Positions 1 to 11,350 of a DNA stretch of 64,000 bases are shown here, piece by piece. The notes beneath the pieces are model-generated. The model did not search any database, had not been told where the DNA came from, and worked only from the letters and a program-made list of their open reading frames with translations. The stretch's first letter is position 1. Every line of letters begins with the position of its first letter. The translations under genes were made by a program, and so were the position numbers. This DNA comes from Albugo candida (taxonomy: Eukaryota > Oomycota > Peronosporomycetes > Albuginales > Albuginaceae). The stretch covers positions 248,001 to 312,000 of the forward strand of contig CAJNAR010000174.1 of the NCBI GenBank assembly GCA_905220665.1. Reading direction: 5' to 3'.

Positions 1-889
1 AGGCGATCAAGAGGATCTTGTAAGGCTTAGAAACTCGTAGTCGTAACAAAGATTCATTGAGCGCACAATTTATTCATTGTATCATCTGCAATGACTTTGA
101 TCGTTGGAACTAGATATTTGTTTCAATTCGAAGGCTGTAGTGATTGCATCGTCTGGTGTTTTCTCAATCGTAATGGACTGACAGCTTTTTGTCTTGCTCA
201 GAAGGTTCCATGATCAATTTACTCTGCACAATGACTACTGGGTTTGACCATACGCGCTATTATATGCCTTCTCAATTACGAATTGGAGGTCACATAACGT
301 TTTCATGATGCAGAGTCATTAGCGAGCAGCCTCTACAAGAAAGACACGTAAAAAGACATCAGTAGCGACTGTGTACACAAAGCATCGAAAGGAGGCTTCC
401 AGGTAGACACGTTTTTATAGATCGTCGAAATCTGAGGTATGAGAGTTACCGGTGTTATTTGACGTAAATGAAGACTTCCTACCTCGAAACAGTATCTCTG
501 GGGTACCTAACAAGCTCAAATTGTGATAAGACAAAAGTTCCAATGCGATATGTTAGTAAGTGCACTTGCATATAATGATTCCAACGTAGCATGGGAAGAT
601 GAATTTCTGCATTTTGAACTCAGTGAATCGAATGGTCACGCCTAGTAGTCCTTTTCCTGACCATTTTCTTCAAGAAGTGAGTTGCACTTCTGTGGTATCA
701 ATGTCAGTCAATTCTACACCTCAATTAGGTAGCAGCATCACTTGTTCTTTTACAACAAGCGCAAGTCCGCGACGCGATCTTCGTTTGCAGCAATGAGTTT
801 TATCGATATCAGGTATCTAATGTCCTGCACAAGGCTCGTGCAATATAAGTTTGTATAGCTGATGCGGATCTTACTCAGAAGCGCACCAA
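1..889. other. No gene recognised
   Basis: Both strands carry many stops and only short ORFs; a 65-codon frame at 599-796 has no recognisable motif. The stretch lies just upstream of the decayed family-A remnant at 890-1340 and may hold its unrecognisable 5' part, but I could not align it convincingly to the intact copies. Confidence 0.4.
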
Positions 890-1340
890 ACGTATGTCAC
901 TGACCTTGAGATCAGTATCTGATGAAAGAAGGAAACGAAACCAACTCTGGCGCGAATGATCCTTCCTGAACACCCAATACACGAATACCAACATATAAGG
1001 AGAGATTTGTGCCACTAGACGTTGCGTATCCAGAAGCGAATCTTTTCTGACACAGCGACTCGATACATAATCGTCGATTTCATTCCTTCGATTATCCTAT
1101 GACGATGACAATGCCAGGAAACTCGCCATTACACATCTCCCTATCCGCAGATTCCAACAAAATTGAACCAAGACGCTCTGCGCTCTTTCTTCTGACTTTG
1201 TATCCCTGGATTCTGGAGTAAACCGTTTCAAAAGGTATACCATCGTCATCGATATCTCACAAGGAGATCACAGAAGGGAAGATCACCAAAATGGAAAAGA
1301 GCCAAATGAATGGAGCGCGGTAGATACGAGCACATAGACG
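890..1340 (+). pseudogene. Family-A secreted-protein gene, C-terminal remnant (copy 1)
   Basis: The stretch around 1100-1250 aligns at the nucleotide level with 21280-21440, the C-terminal part of family-A copy 2: both read a VTMTM/VTMTI segment, then a P-[LM]-HI[ST]L segment, and later share ataccatc-tcatcga words corresponding to YDIIID in the open copy at 53410. No long frame survives. It is therefore a heavily decayed copy of the same gene, followed by the same downstream block. Function of the family is unknown; see the entry at 53410-54534. The start of homology is uncertain. Confidence 0.5.
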
Positions 1341-2930
1341 ATGCATTGAGTGTGTGAGCTTATAGGTGCGCGGATCCATCCTGCGTGTGGAAAAAGCTCC
1401 AGCGTATTTGAAAAGTTCACGATTACGAGGCATCACGAGAAGCTCGGTTCCAAATTACGGTAACTTGTCGATACAAACTAAGTTCATATCATACATAATC
1501 AGTATCGTAGACTTTGCTTCGCATGAGTTCTTTCGTAGCACCGTCTTGTACGTCTTGAAGCGCTCCCACTCAAAGAGTAGTTCCATTATGAAGGAGTACA
1601 TCCTTCCAAATGTCTTGACTTGAGACTCAAGGCCACCATACTATTCCAAAAATCATGCTTTCCTTTGGTGTTTGTTGTTGCTATTTACTTGCAGTACCAA
1701 CGTTGATCCATTCATAAAGTATACTCTTGAGATTTACTCCACAAAAATAAATCGACAAAAATGATCTTCTCGATACAACAGGTATCACCAAGCACGCCAT
1801 GAAGTTAGGACTAGCATCGTTGACTTCGTTGATCTGAATATCGTCGGATGGGATCCGTGGGTGTCAAGTTTGGATACAAGCTTCTCACTAGTTACTTTCA
1901 GTGGGCTCGCTGTCGTCTTCACAAAAAGCGATCCCTGATCTACATCTTCTTGCCGTATATATTCCTTCTCTTTGGTTATGGTTCAGGCATATTCGCGTGT
2001 TTCTTCTAGTAATTTCCATGTTCTATCCACACAGTGAAGTTTCGACAAAGTTTAATCTCTCAATCGCATCAGGCAGCAAGTCATTGACAAGGTGATTAAG
2101 CTGGATAGTACATTTGGTTTTACAGTGAAATATGGCTGACCAAACAAAAAATTGAGAGACACAGACCAGCTCGAGAAGATCCAATGCCACTTTGCCAAGT
2201 GTGTTGTAGACAGGCCATCAGATCAATGAATTGTCTTTCTTTACCAGCTGCAAAACAAGTGAGCTTCTCTAAGACATAATCAGCTAAAGTGGTTCTTCCA
2301 AGACCTTAATTATAGCTACAGAGCATTTTCCATGATCATACACAGTGGTCTGAATTCGAATCATACATGTGAGACCCACCGTCTATGTTTTTATCGATGT
2401 AAATTTTACCATGATCTTCCTTGGTGTACGATCCCACGACCCATTCGTACATTTGCAAACATGTTGCCATCAACTATCCTTGATCGGCTTTGTTAAAATT
2501 TCCGTAGTCGTAGGGTTCTTGATTTAGTTTCCATACAAGGATCGCAATACAAAGTCATCAATCTCATCTCCGTGCGGCATGTCGAGTGTTAACAATGTGG
2601 ATATAATATGACTTCGCATTATGTCGAAATTGTATGACTCTCCCGCTTTCACTATATCAAATTCATCGTCGTAGAGACTACTAATACTCATTTTCACGTA
2701 GCTTATGAAATTTCGAGACGAACGACTGTAAGGAATCTTCCGTCAGCTATTCTGACTCAATCGTGCCAAGCGCATCAAAAACCTTTTGAAAATCTTTTCC
2801 ATGGGAAGAGAGCCAGAAATTTCTCGACACACTTCTTTCACTAACAGATAGTTCCCAAATATACATCTGATGTGACCAAAATCACCCCAAAGATTTCTCC
2901 ATAGTCCGCTTGATGCGCACTCTTGCAAAC
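1341..2930. repeat. Downstream block of the duplicated module, copy 1
   Basis: This segment is homologous by eye, collinear and in the same orientation, to 54540-56130, with shorter matches to 21570-22020 and 48780-50070. Shared landmarks are a cttcgc-tgagttcttt-gt-gca-c-t segment followed by aagcgctcc (1515-1565; also 21700-21760 and 54690-54735), a ctcttgag-ttt-ctc segment with aaatagac (1728-1755), and a gtgtcaagtttg-atgcaa / gctcgctgtcgtc pair (1863-1920; 55018-55075). It carries the antisense family-B remnant in its distal part. It is a diverged segmental duplication and not a transposon end; no terminal repeats were seen. Confidence 0.6.
2300..2930 (-). pseudogene. Family-B antisense gene remnant, copy 1
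   Basis: Read on the minus strand, this stretch encodes protein-like segments that recur in the other copies: LTEDSLQSFVSKFHK near 2740, LDMPHGDEIDDFVLRSLYGN at about 2528-2590, and DHGKIYID...GSHMYDSNSDH near 2350-2430. The corresponding part of copy 4 (55838-55897) reads LDMLQGDDIEDFVLRNLHKN, so the two copies differ mostly by conservative changes in the same frame. That argues for a former protein-coding gene convergent with family A. Stops and frameshifts now break it. I do not recognise the protein family. The 5' end may lie nearer 3000, where a minus frame with several cysteines (2841-3071) is open. Confidence 0.5.
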
Positions 2931-3729
2931 ACCATCTGATGGCTTTTCCTTACCACTGAAAGCATCGCGTAGCAACAAAGCCGGATAACGAGAAATTAAG
3001 ATTGGGAAAGTGCATTCAACCGAGCACGCGAGCCAACGTTCAGGCCGAAATACACAGAAGCTGTTACACATAGCAATTTCCGATGCAGAATAGGAGCGTC
3101 AAGGTTTTACATGGTACGGTACTCGCTACTTAATCGGATCATCGGCGGTCAACATTTCACAAAAGTGGATTGGTCAAAGGTGTCAATGTTTGGACCAATT
3201 AAAATGGAGAGGCGCTGTTCTGTCTTTAGGACCAGATCGAAACAGAAGCGAAACCGTACTCGGCGAAACAGGTGGTAGGGCAAGATAGGTTTCCAGTCGA
3301 ATAAAGAAACTCTCCCTGCTTCTAGATATACGCTATACCCATACACCCAGTACCCCTACTTGATGAAATCCGCTAGTATACTGCAGACAGGCTAGGCCAA
3401 TCGAAACTGTTTCACACGCACTCTTTACAACAGCTTCTTCCTCGTGCTAGCATTTTCGACCACAAATACACAGAGCACAAGGCGAGTGGGTCTTGTATAC
3501 ATCAAGATTAAAAGATGTAAACGTTTGGTTACGTGACGACGAAGAGGATGCATGGTATTGCGCCGTAGTTGTCGAGTTGTCCGATTTATTATCACGCAAA
3601 TGTCGAGTATGAGTACGTGGCTATGAGACACCTCGACCACACACAGGGACGACTCTCTCACACGATGTTTAGGCTTTGTAAAATGAAGAATTGACCACTT
3701 CGTTGCTGGTTAATAATTCACGATAAGGA
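2931..3729. other. No gene recognised
   Basis: Only short ORFs on both strands (for example minus frames of 65-78 codons at 3149-3346 and 3425-3661) with no motif that I recognise. It separates the family-B remnant from the myosin pseudogene. Confidence 0.4.
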
Positions 3730-6555
3730 CTTGAAGGAAGACCTCATTCAAATTCCTCATGTGCACGAACCGAGAATTTGCCAGGCGCTGGATATGCACA
3801 TTCGTACGGGAGGTATTACTTGCCATCAACCGGTATCAAAATATCGGTAGTTAGTATGTAAATATACGTCGAAAATACATTCGAAATGGCGAGAAACGCG
3901 GTATCGGAGCTGATGTACCGGATATGCCTTCCCATGTATTTAGTAGCGCTGACAAAACGTATCGCAATTTGTGTACTCCAACGTTTGATAAAGAGGGAAT
4001 TGGCACAGAGCGTCAACCGATGCTCGTGAGTGGGGAGTCTGGTGCTGGAAAAATGGAATCTACGAAATTCATCATGGAGTATTTGGCCACAGTATCCAAA
4101 TCTCAAAGGGAAAGATGACCGAACAGGAGACCAGTACCATCGAAAGACTTGGAAATCAAACTTCAATTCTACGGCAGACCACGTTCGACTTGGACTATCT
4201 TTGGAGAAGGTTTGTCCGGCATATCAATCGGAAACTGAACGCAATTACCACGTTCCTATCAGCTGCTGGCTGGATTCCAGTATCGAAGATTTGAAGCGTC
4301 GGTTTCTTCCATCCAAAGGAGTGAGTTGCATTACTTGATACAAAGTACTTGCACCAAATGGAAGAACAGATTTGACGGTACAACACAGTGACAACAATTT
4401 CAAAGCAGCAATAAACGTGATGGGCGTTTTGCCGACTGAATTCGATGCTATTTGAGACAATCGTCGTGCCATTGCATTTGGAAATCGGGCATTTGATCAA
4501 GTTGTAAATGAGGAGTCTAGAATGGAAGGGTCCAGGATTTATGCGAACACAAAATCATTGCAATATGTCCAATTATTCCGAAGGCGATTGATTGGGACTG
4601 GAATAAGTGCGCTATTTCTTAACCAAAGATGACCCATATCTGATCAATCAGAGCGTGGCAGACACCAGAAGCACACGGGACGCAATGGCACGACATATAC
4701 ACATACGGTCAGCAGTTCAACGGATCGCATTAATCGACGAGTCAAATGCAAATATTAGACAGAGATGCTCATTTTTGGATTGCCGGATATGTTTGGGTTT
4801 GAGGATTTAAGCCATAATCATTTGAGCAGCTTTGTATCAATCGTGCTAACGAAAGACGCCAGCAACACTGCAATCGAACCGTTCTTCTTGTTTTGAACAA
4901 GAAATGTGTGATTGTGAAGCGATTCAATGGAGCTTCATTCAACTTTTCCTGACAACAGCGCGCGTTTAGATCTCATGCAAGCGAAACCATGCGGTATTCT
5001 GAACATTTTGATGAGGAATGGATAGTCCCCTAAGGAAATCATCAAAACTTTGCACGGTAATTGTATCGTCCACATGGTGAACATCCTCACTTCACTGCCG
5101 ATAATACCCACCAATTTAGCCATTTATTTGTTATCCATCATTATACAGCTCAAGTGGTACATGATACCTTTGTTGTTTGTGACCAAAACAAGATGTGCTT
5201 TGCTCGGAACGCATCAATTACATTAAGCGATCGACGAAGCCTTTTATTGCCAGTTTGATAACAGTTACCAGTCGGAATAGAAATTTGATGATCGCAAGAA
5301 GCAGACGGATGGAGGATTCACGTTAAGCTGGTAACAATGGAAGTGGGACAAATCGGTGTAGCTTAGGGACCCCTGTCTGGAATCAGTTGAAACAGCTCCT
5401 TTCTACATTTGGACTCCTTAGTTGCTATTAGTTGCGATGTCTCAAACCAAACGACACCGCGACACCTTCCAAGTATATTCCAGACGTGTTTGAGATCAGC
5501 TACTTGCCAGAGGTGTGCTTGAAGCTGTTCGTGTGAATTGAGCCGGGTGTCCTGCTCGAATGCCGCATCATCAGTTTTTGAAGCTCTATCGAGCCCTTGC
5601 CATGGTAGCATACGTGCGTAAGCTTTGTGAGTCAGAAACGGCTGGAAATGATTTTGTGTAACATTCCTTCGTCGAGCACAATATCGCCACATTTGGGCGA
5701 CCAGTAATGAGGAAGCACAGGAAGCTGCTTGTGATTTCGTATCCACATATGAAATTCAGTCGGTTTAACTCGGGTCTTCTTTCGTAGAGCGGCCATCCAA
5801 TTCGTAAAAGCTCAGTTGGCAATAACGGTAGCCAAATTCATCGTAATTATCCGGGCAATGGTACAAATACATCGATACAGGCGTCAGAAAATTGCTTGTG
5901 TCCGTATACCAAGTGCTGTTCGAGTATTTCTACTCCGATATAGATCAATCGAATGGGAAAAACGTCTTCGAGCGGAAGCTGATAAATTCCGTCAGCTTCA
6001 GAATTTGGAAGACGAGACACCTTCGAGATTACGTGTACGACGACGAAGGTGCGGGACGCCTGACGTTGGGTGATCGAACGCGGTCAGCCATATCAAGCCA
6101 CTGGGGACGCGGTCGTGCATTTCGCCTGTGATTGCTGTAACGCTCGTGACGTGTTTCGTCTGCTACAAATTGGCTTCGATATCAATACTCATAATCGTCG
6201 TGGTCGAGCACAGTTGCGCACCGCTCGCTACAATTGGATTGGGATTCAGATGTATTAGAACAAGACGCCAACGGGAATACTCCACTTCTGCTAGCAAGAG
6301 ATACAATCGCTGCTTTGCCGGATGTACACCCAATATCGTCAGTGCCGAAAGTTAACAACAGTTGTCGATGCTGTGGATCGTGCGACCATCTGACTGTCGA
6401 TGCTCTTATGCGCAAAACAGATGTCCTTTTTCCAGAAGCGAAACAGCACCAAACAGCATCGCATGTCGGATTTCGTTGAGGCTACTATACAATCATTATG
6501 CCACTTTGCAAATTTGACGATGCCAAAGAATGGATCCTTGTAATCGATCGCAACT
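3730..6555 (+). pseudogene. Unconventional myosin with ankyrin-repeat tail, decayed
   Basis: Collinear motor-domain motifs appear in shifting plus frames: DLIQIPHVHEP near 3740 (the usual leucine-rich motor start), the ATP-binding loop at 4032-4064 reading GESGAGKMEST (family consensus has Thr where this has Met), a GFEDLSHN-like relay segment near 4790-4830, HYTAQVVHDT near 5140, and RCLKPN at 5434-5451, the actin-binding region signature. A weak IQ-like basic segment follows near 5850. The tail holds ankyrin-like units: GDAVVHFACDCC near 6100 and DANGNTPLLLARD near 6265. Multiple frameshifts and in-frame stops and the P-loop change make a working motor impossible. In oomycetes myosins fused to ankyrin and other tail domains are known; a second copy of this tail sits at 31990-32660. 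Roughly 30% of an average motor is unrecognisable. Confidence 0.8.
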
Positions 6556-6829
6556 AGTGGAAGCGGTTATTGCGCCTGACTTAATTAGTGTGCTCAAAAC
6601 TCTTGGAAACATTTCCTTAGCTTTTATTTCTTATATTTGGAACTACTTTGTGGACAAAAGCACTTGGAGATGTATAGAGCTGCACCCTAGTAAGTTCAAG
6701 AAAATGACGCTATCATGGAAGGTTAATCGCATATTATAAAGTCCTTGATTTGTATAAAGCATTACTTTTTTCCTTAGAGCTATGCATACGCTTTTAGGCT
6801 GATGGCTTCTAGTCTTCGTCCGAATGCAT

Positions 6830-8059
6830 TCAATCGTACTCTTCATCAATCTCTTCTTGACCCGAATGAGCACCATGCTTTGAGCTGCTCGCCTCTGCTG
6901 CGTTCGTGTCACTTGGCAATCTTAGCCTTTTATTGCTCGCCTCTGCTCTGCTATCCTCATTTGAGGCTTGACTCAACTCATTCCTCTTTTCTTCTCTTCC
7001 CTTCTCTTTTCTCCTCTTATCTTGACGGAAGAAGTTGTACTTTATCGTTCCATCACTTGTATCGATCCCGATTTTGTCCACCCGCACATACCTATTACCC
7101 ACCACCCAAGCGTCACTATCGCTTCGAACAACATGCACCGGACTGTTCTTATGAACAATACTATCGATAGACACTTGTGGTTGAGAGCATATTCCAGCAT
7201 TTATCTGAAACACAATGTCACCCATCGACACTCGAGGACACTTACCATTGTCCTTAACTCTCACGTATTTATGGTCTTCAGAAAATGCGTATCCCTTCTT
7301 GTGTAGCTTTTTTGTGAACTTTGGATAAGCTTCATCCGGAAGTTTGATCATTTCATCACCAAATCGAAATTCCATTTTCTGATTAAATGAGCTGCCACCA
7401 TACTTATCTGTAGGTAACACAAGATTGCTCTCAGGTATGTCTTCGTACACTTCATCAATATACCTTCTGGAAGAGACCTCATACCATGTTCTATACTCGT
7501 ACCTCTTCCAATCAATTACATAGACTCCTTTGACAGCCAGACGTATGAACTCGTCACCATTAAGGTTCCACCACTTTTCTTCATTTTTCTCAAGCTTCTT
7601 CTCGCTGACCAATTGATCCTTTAGCAACGAAGATATATTCCAGCAACCTAAACCATGCACATGGAGATCACTCATGTGTGTTGAGTCTTCCATGCGCTCT
7701 GGTTCATAGAGAAACTTCGATTCCGTAATTATTACATGAGAATCGGCTCTTTGTCGATTTTCCTCGTTCGCCAAGTGATGTATACTCAAGTCAGAACGGG
7801 TGAACGATTCTCCCACCGAGCCAGACAAGCAGCGATCAATAGTCTCATCAGCATCATTTGAATTATCCATTGAAAATGCCACTAGATTGCATCCAGGTAA
7901 CTCCGTTGGCGCTATCGTCACGCTCAGTCCCCAAATCCTTTTTCTCTGCTCGTCCAATACGGAACGCATTTCCATATAAGACACGTCGCGCTTATTATTA
8001 CCTTTTGTTGAGACCCCAAGCATGCTGACACAGAGCGCGTTCAGTTGATACATCTTCAT
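6830..8059 (-). CDS. Family-A putative secreted protein (409 aa)
   Basis: Single open frame beginning MKMYQLNALCVSMLG, a short hydrophobic N-terminus that could be a signal peptide; the same MK[MI]YQL start is seen in copy 2 at 15377. Features shared with the 374-aa paralog at 53410: a GxGCW segment (LGCWNISS here, FGCWRLSQ there), an IPExxLVxP segment, an FRFGDEMIKLPD segment (FSFGNDVIKLPE there) followed by a lysine-rich helix ending in KKGY, and a C-terminal tail with ASNEDSRAEASNKRLRL. The tail carries a KRLRL basic cluster that resembles a nuclear localisation signal and is here extended by a serine-rich, acidic end. No catalytic motif, RxLR, LFLAK or CHxC motif was seen. Its native upstream block is interrupted by the LINE at 8297-13105, so only about 220 bp of it remain next to the start. 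Secreted effector is an inference; function unknown. Confidence 0.7.
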   Translation of the reverse strand: MKMYQLNALCVSMLGVSTKGNNKRDVSYMEMRSVLDEQRKRIWGLSVTIAPTELPGCNLVAFSMDNSNDADETIDRCLSGSVGESFTRSDLSIHHLANEENRQRADSHVIITESKFLYEPERMEDSTHMSDLHVHGLGCWNISSLLKDQLVSEKKLEKNEEKWWNLNGDEFIRLAVKGVYVIDWKRYEYRTWYEVSSRRYIDEVYEDIPESNLVLPTDKYGGSSFNQKMEFRFGDEMIKLPDEAYPKFTKKLHKKGYAFSEDHKYVRVKDNGKCPRVSMGDIVFQINAGICSQPQVSIDSIVHKNSPVHVVRSDSDAWVVGNRYVRVDKIGIDTSDGTIKYNFFRQDKRRKEKGREEKRNELSQASNEDSRAEASNKRLRLPSDTNAAEASSSKHGAHSGQEEIDEEYD

Positions 8060-8281
8060 CGGTGTTAACTGGCGATGGAATTCTTAACCATGGAGAAGAT
8101 GTATTCGATCTTTATGATCCGAACCACCATCTCCAAATAAAAGAATTGAGTTATTCTCCACCGTCCAATTATGAGTTCAGCGCTACCTGAACGCTTCTGC
8201 AACATTCGATAAGGACAAATCCCCGAGTGTACCTGCAAAAAAAGTGCAACGTTGCGCACTTTTACCAACTGGTAGCATTCG
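8060..8281 (-). promoter_or_regulatory. Proximal part of conserved upstream block U of the 6830-8059 gene
   Basis: Read on the minus strand, this sequence aligns with the region immediately upstream of family-A copies 3 and 4: GTTGCAGAAGCG-TT matches gttgaatacgcgatt, GCTGAACTC matches gctgaactc, GGAGAATAACTCAATTC matches ggaaataatttaagctg, and GATCATAAAGATC-AT matches gaccataaatcatt. The rest of the block lies beyond the LINE at 13121-13345. Because reading frames are not preserved between copies, conservation suggests promoter or 5' untranslated sequence, or merely recent duplication. Confidence 0.55.
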
Positions 8282-8296
8282 TGAGCTATCGGAACC
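8282..8296. repeat. LINE target-site duplication, left copy
   Basis: TGAGCTATCGGAACC here and TGAGCTATCGAAACC at 13106-13120 flank the LINE. They match at 14 of 15 positions, and the unduplicated equivalent is recognisable in the U block of copy 4 (cggtccgatactcga on the other strand, near 53178). Confidence 0.8.
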
Positions 8297-8302
8297 CTCG
8301 CG

Positions 8303-9513
8303 TTGTTGGAACTGGTATTCATGTGTACTGCTCCGACATTCTACACAAACGATCCCTGGATTCAATATCTCACCGATGGACCAGTGATCCGGATTCCGGG
8401 TCATCATTGTCGTTTACTTCCAACCAACGTGATCATATCCTTCTTCCGCTCCGACGTGGGCATAAAGTGTTGGTCTCAATGGTTCGGAGGTAGATGGCGT
8501 GGACTTCTCCATGGTGACATCGCTGAGCTTTCCGTCAATCTGAGCAATTTGCCAGAGTAACATACAACACTTCACCTCTCACAACAAGATGATGAAATGC
8601 GGTTGATTTCTGGTCCACTTCAGCTTGAATGCTAAGGGCACCTCGATTATTTCAACGTGGAACAATGTCTCAGCACTCACGGTGAATGTTAATGGAATTC
8701 ATTAATATGGCCATCTTTTTATCGACCACATCCTATCACAACACTCCATTTGTTGTATTCAAGAAACCAAGTTTCACGATCACAACCAACTGGAATCATT
8801 TCAATTTTTATTATCCTCGAAAATGCAGCACAAAATGTTGGTCAATGACCACAACAGTGCTTTACTCCATTCGACTCAAAACCGCAGTGACGGCGTCATG
8901 ACAATCGTTCGTTCGGACTTTCCCGGTTATACAACAGCTGAAGAACTCACCGATCGAAGCATTCGAAATCGCTATTTGGTTTTGCGTCTTATCATTCACG
9001 ATGCACCGGTGTATATTCACAATGTATATGCACCGGTCAAAGCCGAGGAACGAGTGGGCATTATGAGCTATTGCTTTCCAACACTTCGAATCGACCGCAA
9101 CACATATCGTATTTGGTGATTTCAACACACCACTCGATCCAGCTATCGATGCTTCGAGTGGAACAATCCGGCACGAACCAAGTCGATTAACGTGTTTGGA
9201 ATGGCTTTCACAGCTGGGTGTGGTAGACGCTTGGCGAATCCAACATCCGATTGAAAAAGTAATTAAAGGACCATTACCGCGAAAGAATCGACTTGATTAT
9301 ATCTGCATGTCGGAAGAGCTATTCAATATGTTATACAAAACCTCTGAGTATTTTCGTCCACGACATGCCGGAGATCATCTGGCACAAAAAGTAACTTTTG
9401 CAAATCCAACTCAATCTCCGGGTATAGGATATTGGAAATGTTCATTACGACTATTTCAATATCCTCAAGTTGTCGAAGCAATCAAATTGGAAGCGAATTT
9501 GGTGCTCAAATAG
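8303..9513 (+). pseudogene. LINE 5' ORF part and endonuclease domain
   Basis: A plus frame from 8303 runs to 8560 and ends in a stop. The endonuclease begins near 8670 with a NVNGI motif (L1-type EN start), continues through QETKF near 8760, SDGVM, IHDAPVYIHNVYAP near 8995-9030, and, after a frame change near 9105, GDFNTPLDPAID near 9115-9150, followed by WLSQLGVVDAWR and an R-x-DYIC segment near 9290. The GDFN and NVYAP motifs are those of exonuclease/endonuclease/phosphatase-type LINE endonucleases. At least three frameshifts or stops break it; the last is a TAG at 9511-9513, with the same frame continuing at once into the reverse transcriptase. Confidence 0.75.
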
Positions 9514-11350
9514 TTGTGGACAACTTCGAATCCCGGTAAAATGTGGGAAAGTTGGAAGACGAAAATCAAGAAACAGCTTCAAGGAATCGAAAAAAAGGTT
9601 GCAAAAGATAGCCGACATGATGTTGAGTCTAGCCAGCGTGTTTTGGAATTCGCAGCAGCTCGATATCGCATCCAAGACACCAATGAGTCACGGTATTTTT
9701 ACGAATCGAGTCTCGAACAATTTCGAATCTCAGTCGAAACCAATGCGAAATACAACCAAGATGAAAGCTTCGACCATCACGTGAAGCATATAGAGAACTC
9801 TTCCAAGCATGTTTTTCGCCCTCCGGATAGTTCTTCTCGTTGCGTGCCGATCGAAAATGTTACAAAAAAATGTGGTACCCTGACATCGAACCCGAGGGAG
9901 ATTATTGACGAATTCAGAGATCATTGGGGTGGTGTCATGGGCTCTGTTTATAGCTCCAAGACCGACTCAAATGTTCCAAGTAAAAGAAAGCAAAAAAAGT
10001 TACTCGATTCGATTCAAGTTTCACTTGCCTCAGCAGAGCAAGACCGTCTCTCCACTCGGTTAAGTACGACCGAGATGGCGGAAGCGATCAAGCACATGCG
10101 GAGTAGTTCTTCTCCAGGTATGGATGGACTACCAGCTGCATTTTATCAGCTTGATCCGGAAAAGTTTGGTGAATGTATGAAGATCGTGTTCGAATATCAG
10201 CTGGAAAGAAGAATTTTACTCCGATCACAACGTCACTCAGCAATCACACTTTTATACAAAAAATTATCACGAGGTGATCCTGGCAACTATCGACCGATCG
10301 CACTGCTTTGCGTCGATGTAAAAGTACTTTCAAAAGTGTCGGCGTATCGATTGCAACGTTTTTTGCCAAAAATGATCCATCAAGATCAAAAAGCATTTGT
10401 GCGAGGACTATCGATGCATCACCATATTCGACATCTCACCGATATCCAATACTTGGTCACTCATCGTAGGGAGGAAGCATACGCGACTTTTCTTGACTTT
10501 GAGAAAGCTTATGATCGAGTCAATTGGACGTACATGTTTCGCGTTTTGGAAAAAATGGGCGTTGGAAAAAGGTTCATCGACTGGGTTCGTCTTTTGTACA
10601 ATAGCACAAAGGCGCAATTGATGATTAATGAAAATATCACACTGTCCATTACACCACGACGTGGAGGGAAGACGTGGAGGGAATCAAGGTGATCCTCTCT
10701 CAACATTACTTTTTCTGATGACGATCGAACCTTTGGGAAATCTACTTCGTCAACATGGAGAACATGGCATTTGAATTAATAATGGCACGACTGTCGCAAC
10801 TGGATTATTTTTTGCGGACGATTCGACATTGCTTTCAGAGACACCAAATGGTGTTTTGACGCAACTCCAACTCGTCCAAGTCTATTGCGATGGATCGGGT
10901 GCGAAACTCAACGTGAGTAAATCATCCTTGCTCTCGCTGAATCGGACCATGCCATGTCCACGTATTCCCAATTTGACCATAATGGGTCCGGAGGATTCGG
11001 TCAAGTATTTGGGTATTCCGTTCAGCCAGAAACCAACTCACTCGATGGTTATTTCAACTCTCGACAAGCGTTTTTACGATGGGTTTGGTGCATGGTTTCG
11101 ACGAGCACGAACTGTTCGTGGTCGACTACTGGTTGCGCAGACGATGATTTTATCACGTTTGTGGCATTACACGATGCACGTGGACATACCAGCAGCGACC
11201 ATTCGACAGTGGCAATCGATGTTAAATCGATTTGTTCTTGGTCGGAAACACAAAAAAGATTCAAAACATGTTCACCTACTCAGCAAAGAGTTTTTATATC
11301 TTCGCCGACAAGATGGTGGACTACAAGTTCCTTTTTGGTGGGACGATTAA
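9514..11350 (+). pseudogene. LINE reverse transcriptase domain
   Basis: Open from 9514 to 10692 and again from about 10775 to 11350. RT landmarks: SSSSPGMDGLPAAFY near 10105-10145, NYRPIALL near 10285, YATFLDFEKAYDRVNW at about 10480-10527 (motif A), GNQGDPLS near 10680-10700 (motif B) and FFADDST near 10808-10825 (motif C, both catalytic Asp present). A 13-bp duplication at 10669-10681 shifts the frame exactly inside motif B, and a TGA at 10772-10774 lies just before motif C. Thus the catalytic residues survive but the reading frame does not. A YLGIPF segment near 11008 belongs to the usual post-RT region. Confidence 0.85.

Noticed and set aside
3816..4166. 116-codon minus ORF
   Set aside because: Shadow of the myosin pseudogene, whose P-loop is on the plus strand at 4032-4064.
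5363..5746. 127-codon minus ORF
   Set aside because: Opposite strand of the myosin RCLKPN region; no motif of its own.
6802..7170. 122-codon plus ORF rich in Ser/Leu/Pro
   Set aside because: Antisense to the well-supported family-A gene at 6830-8059.
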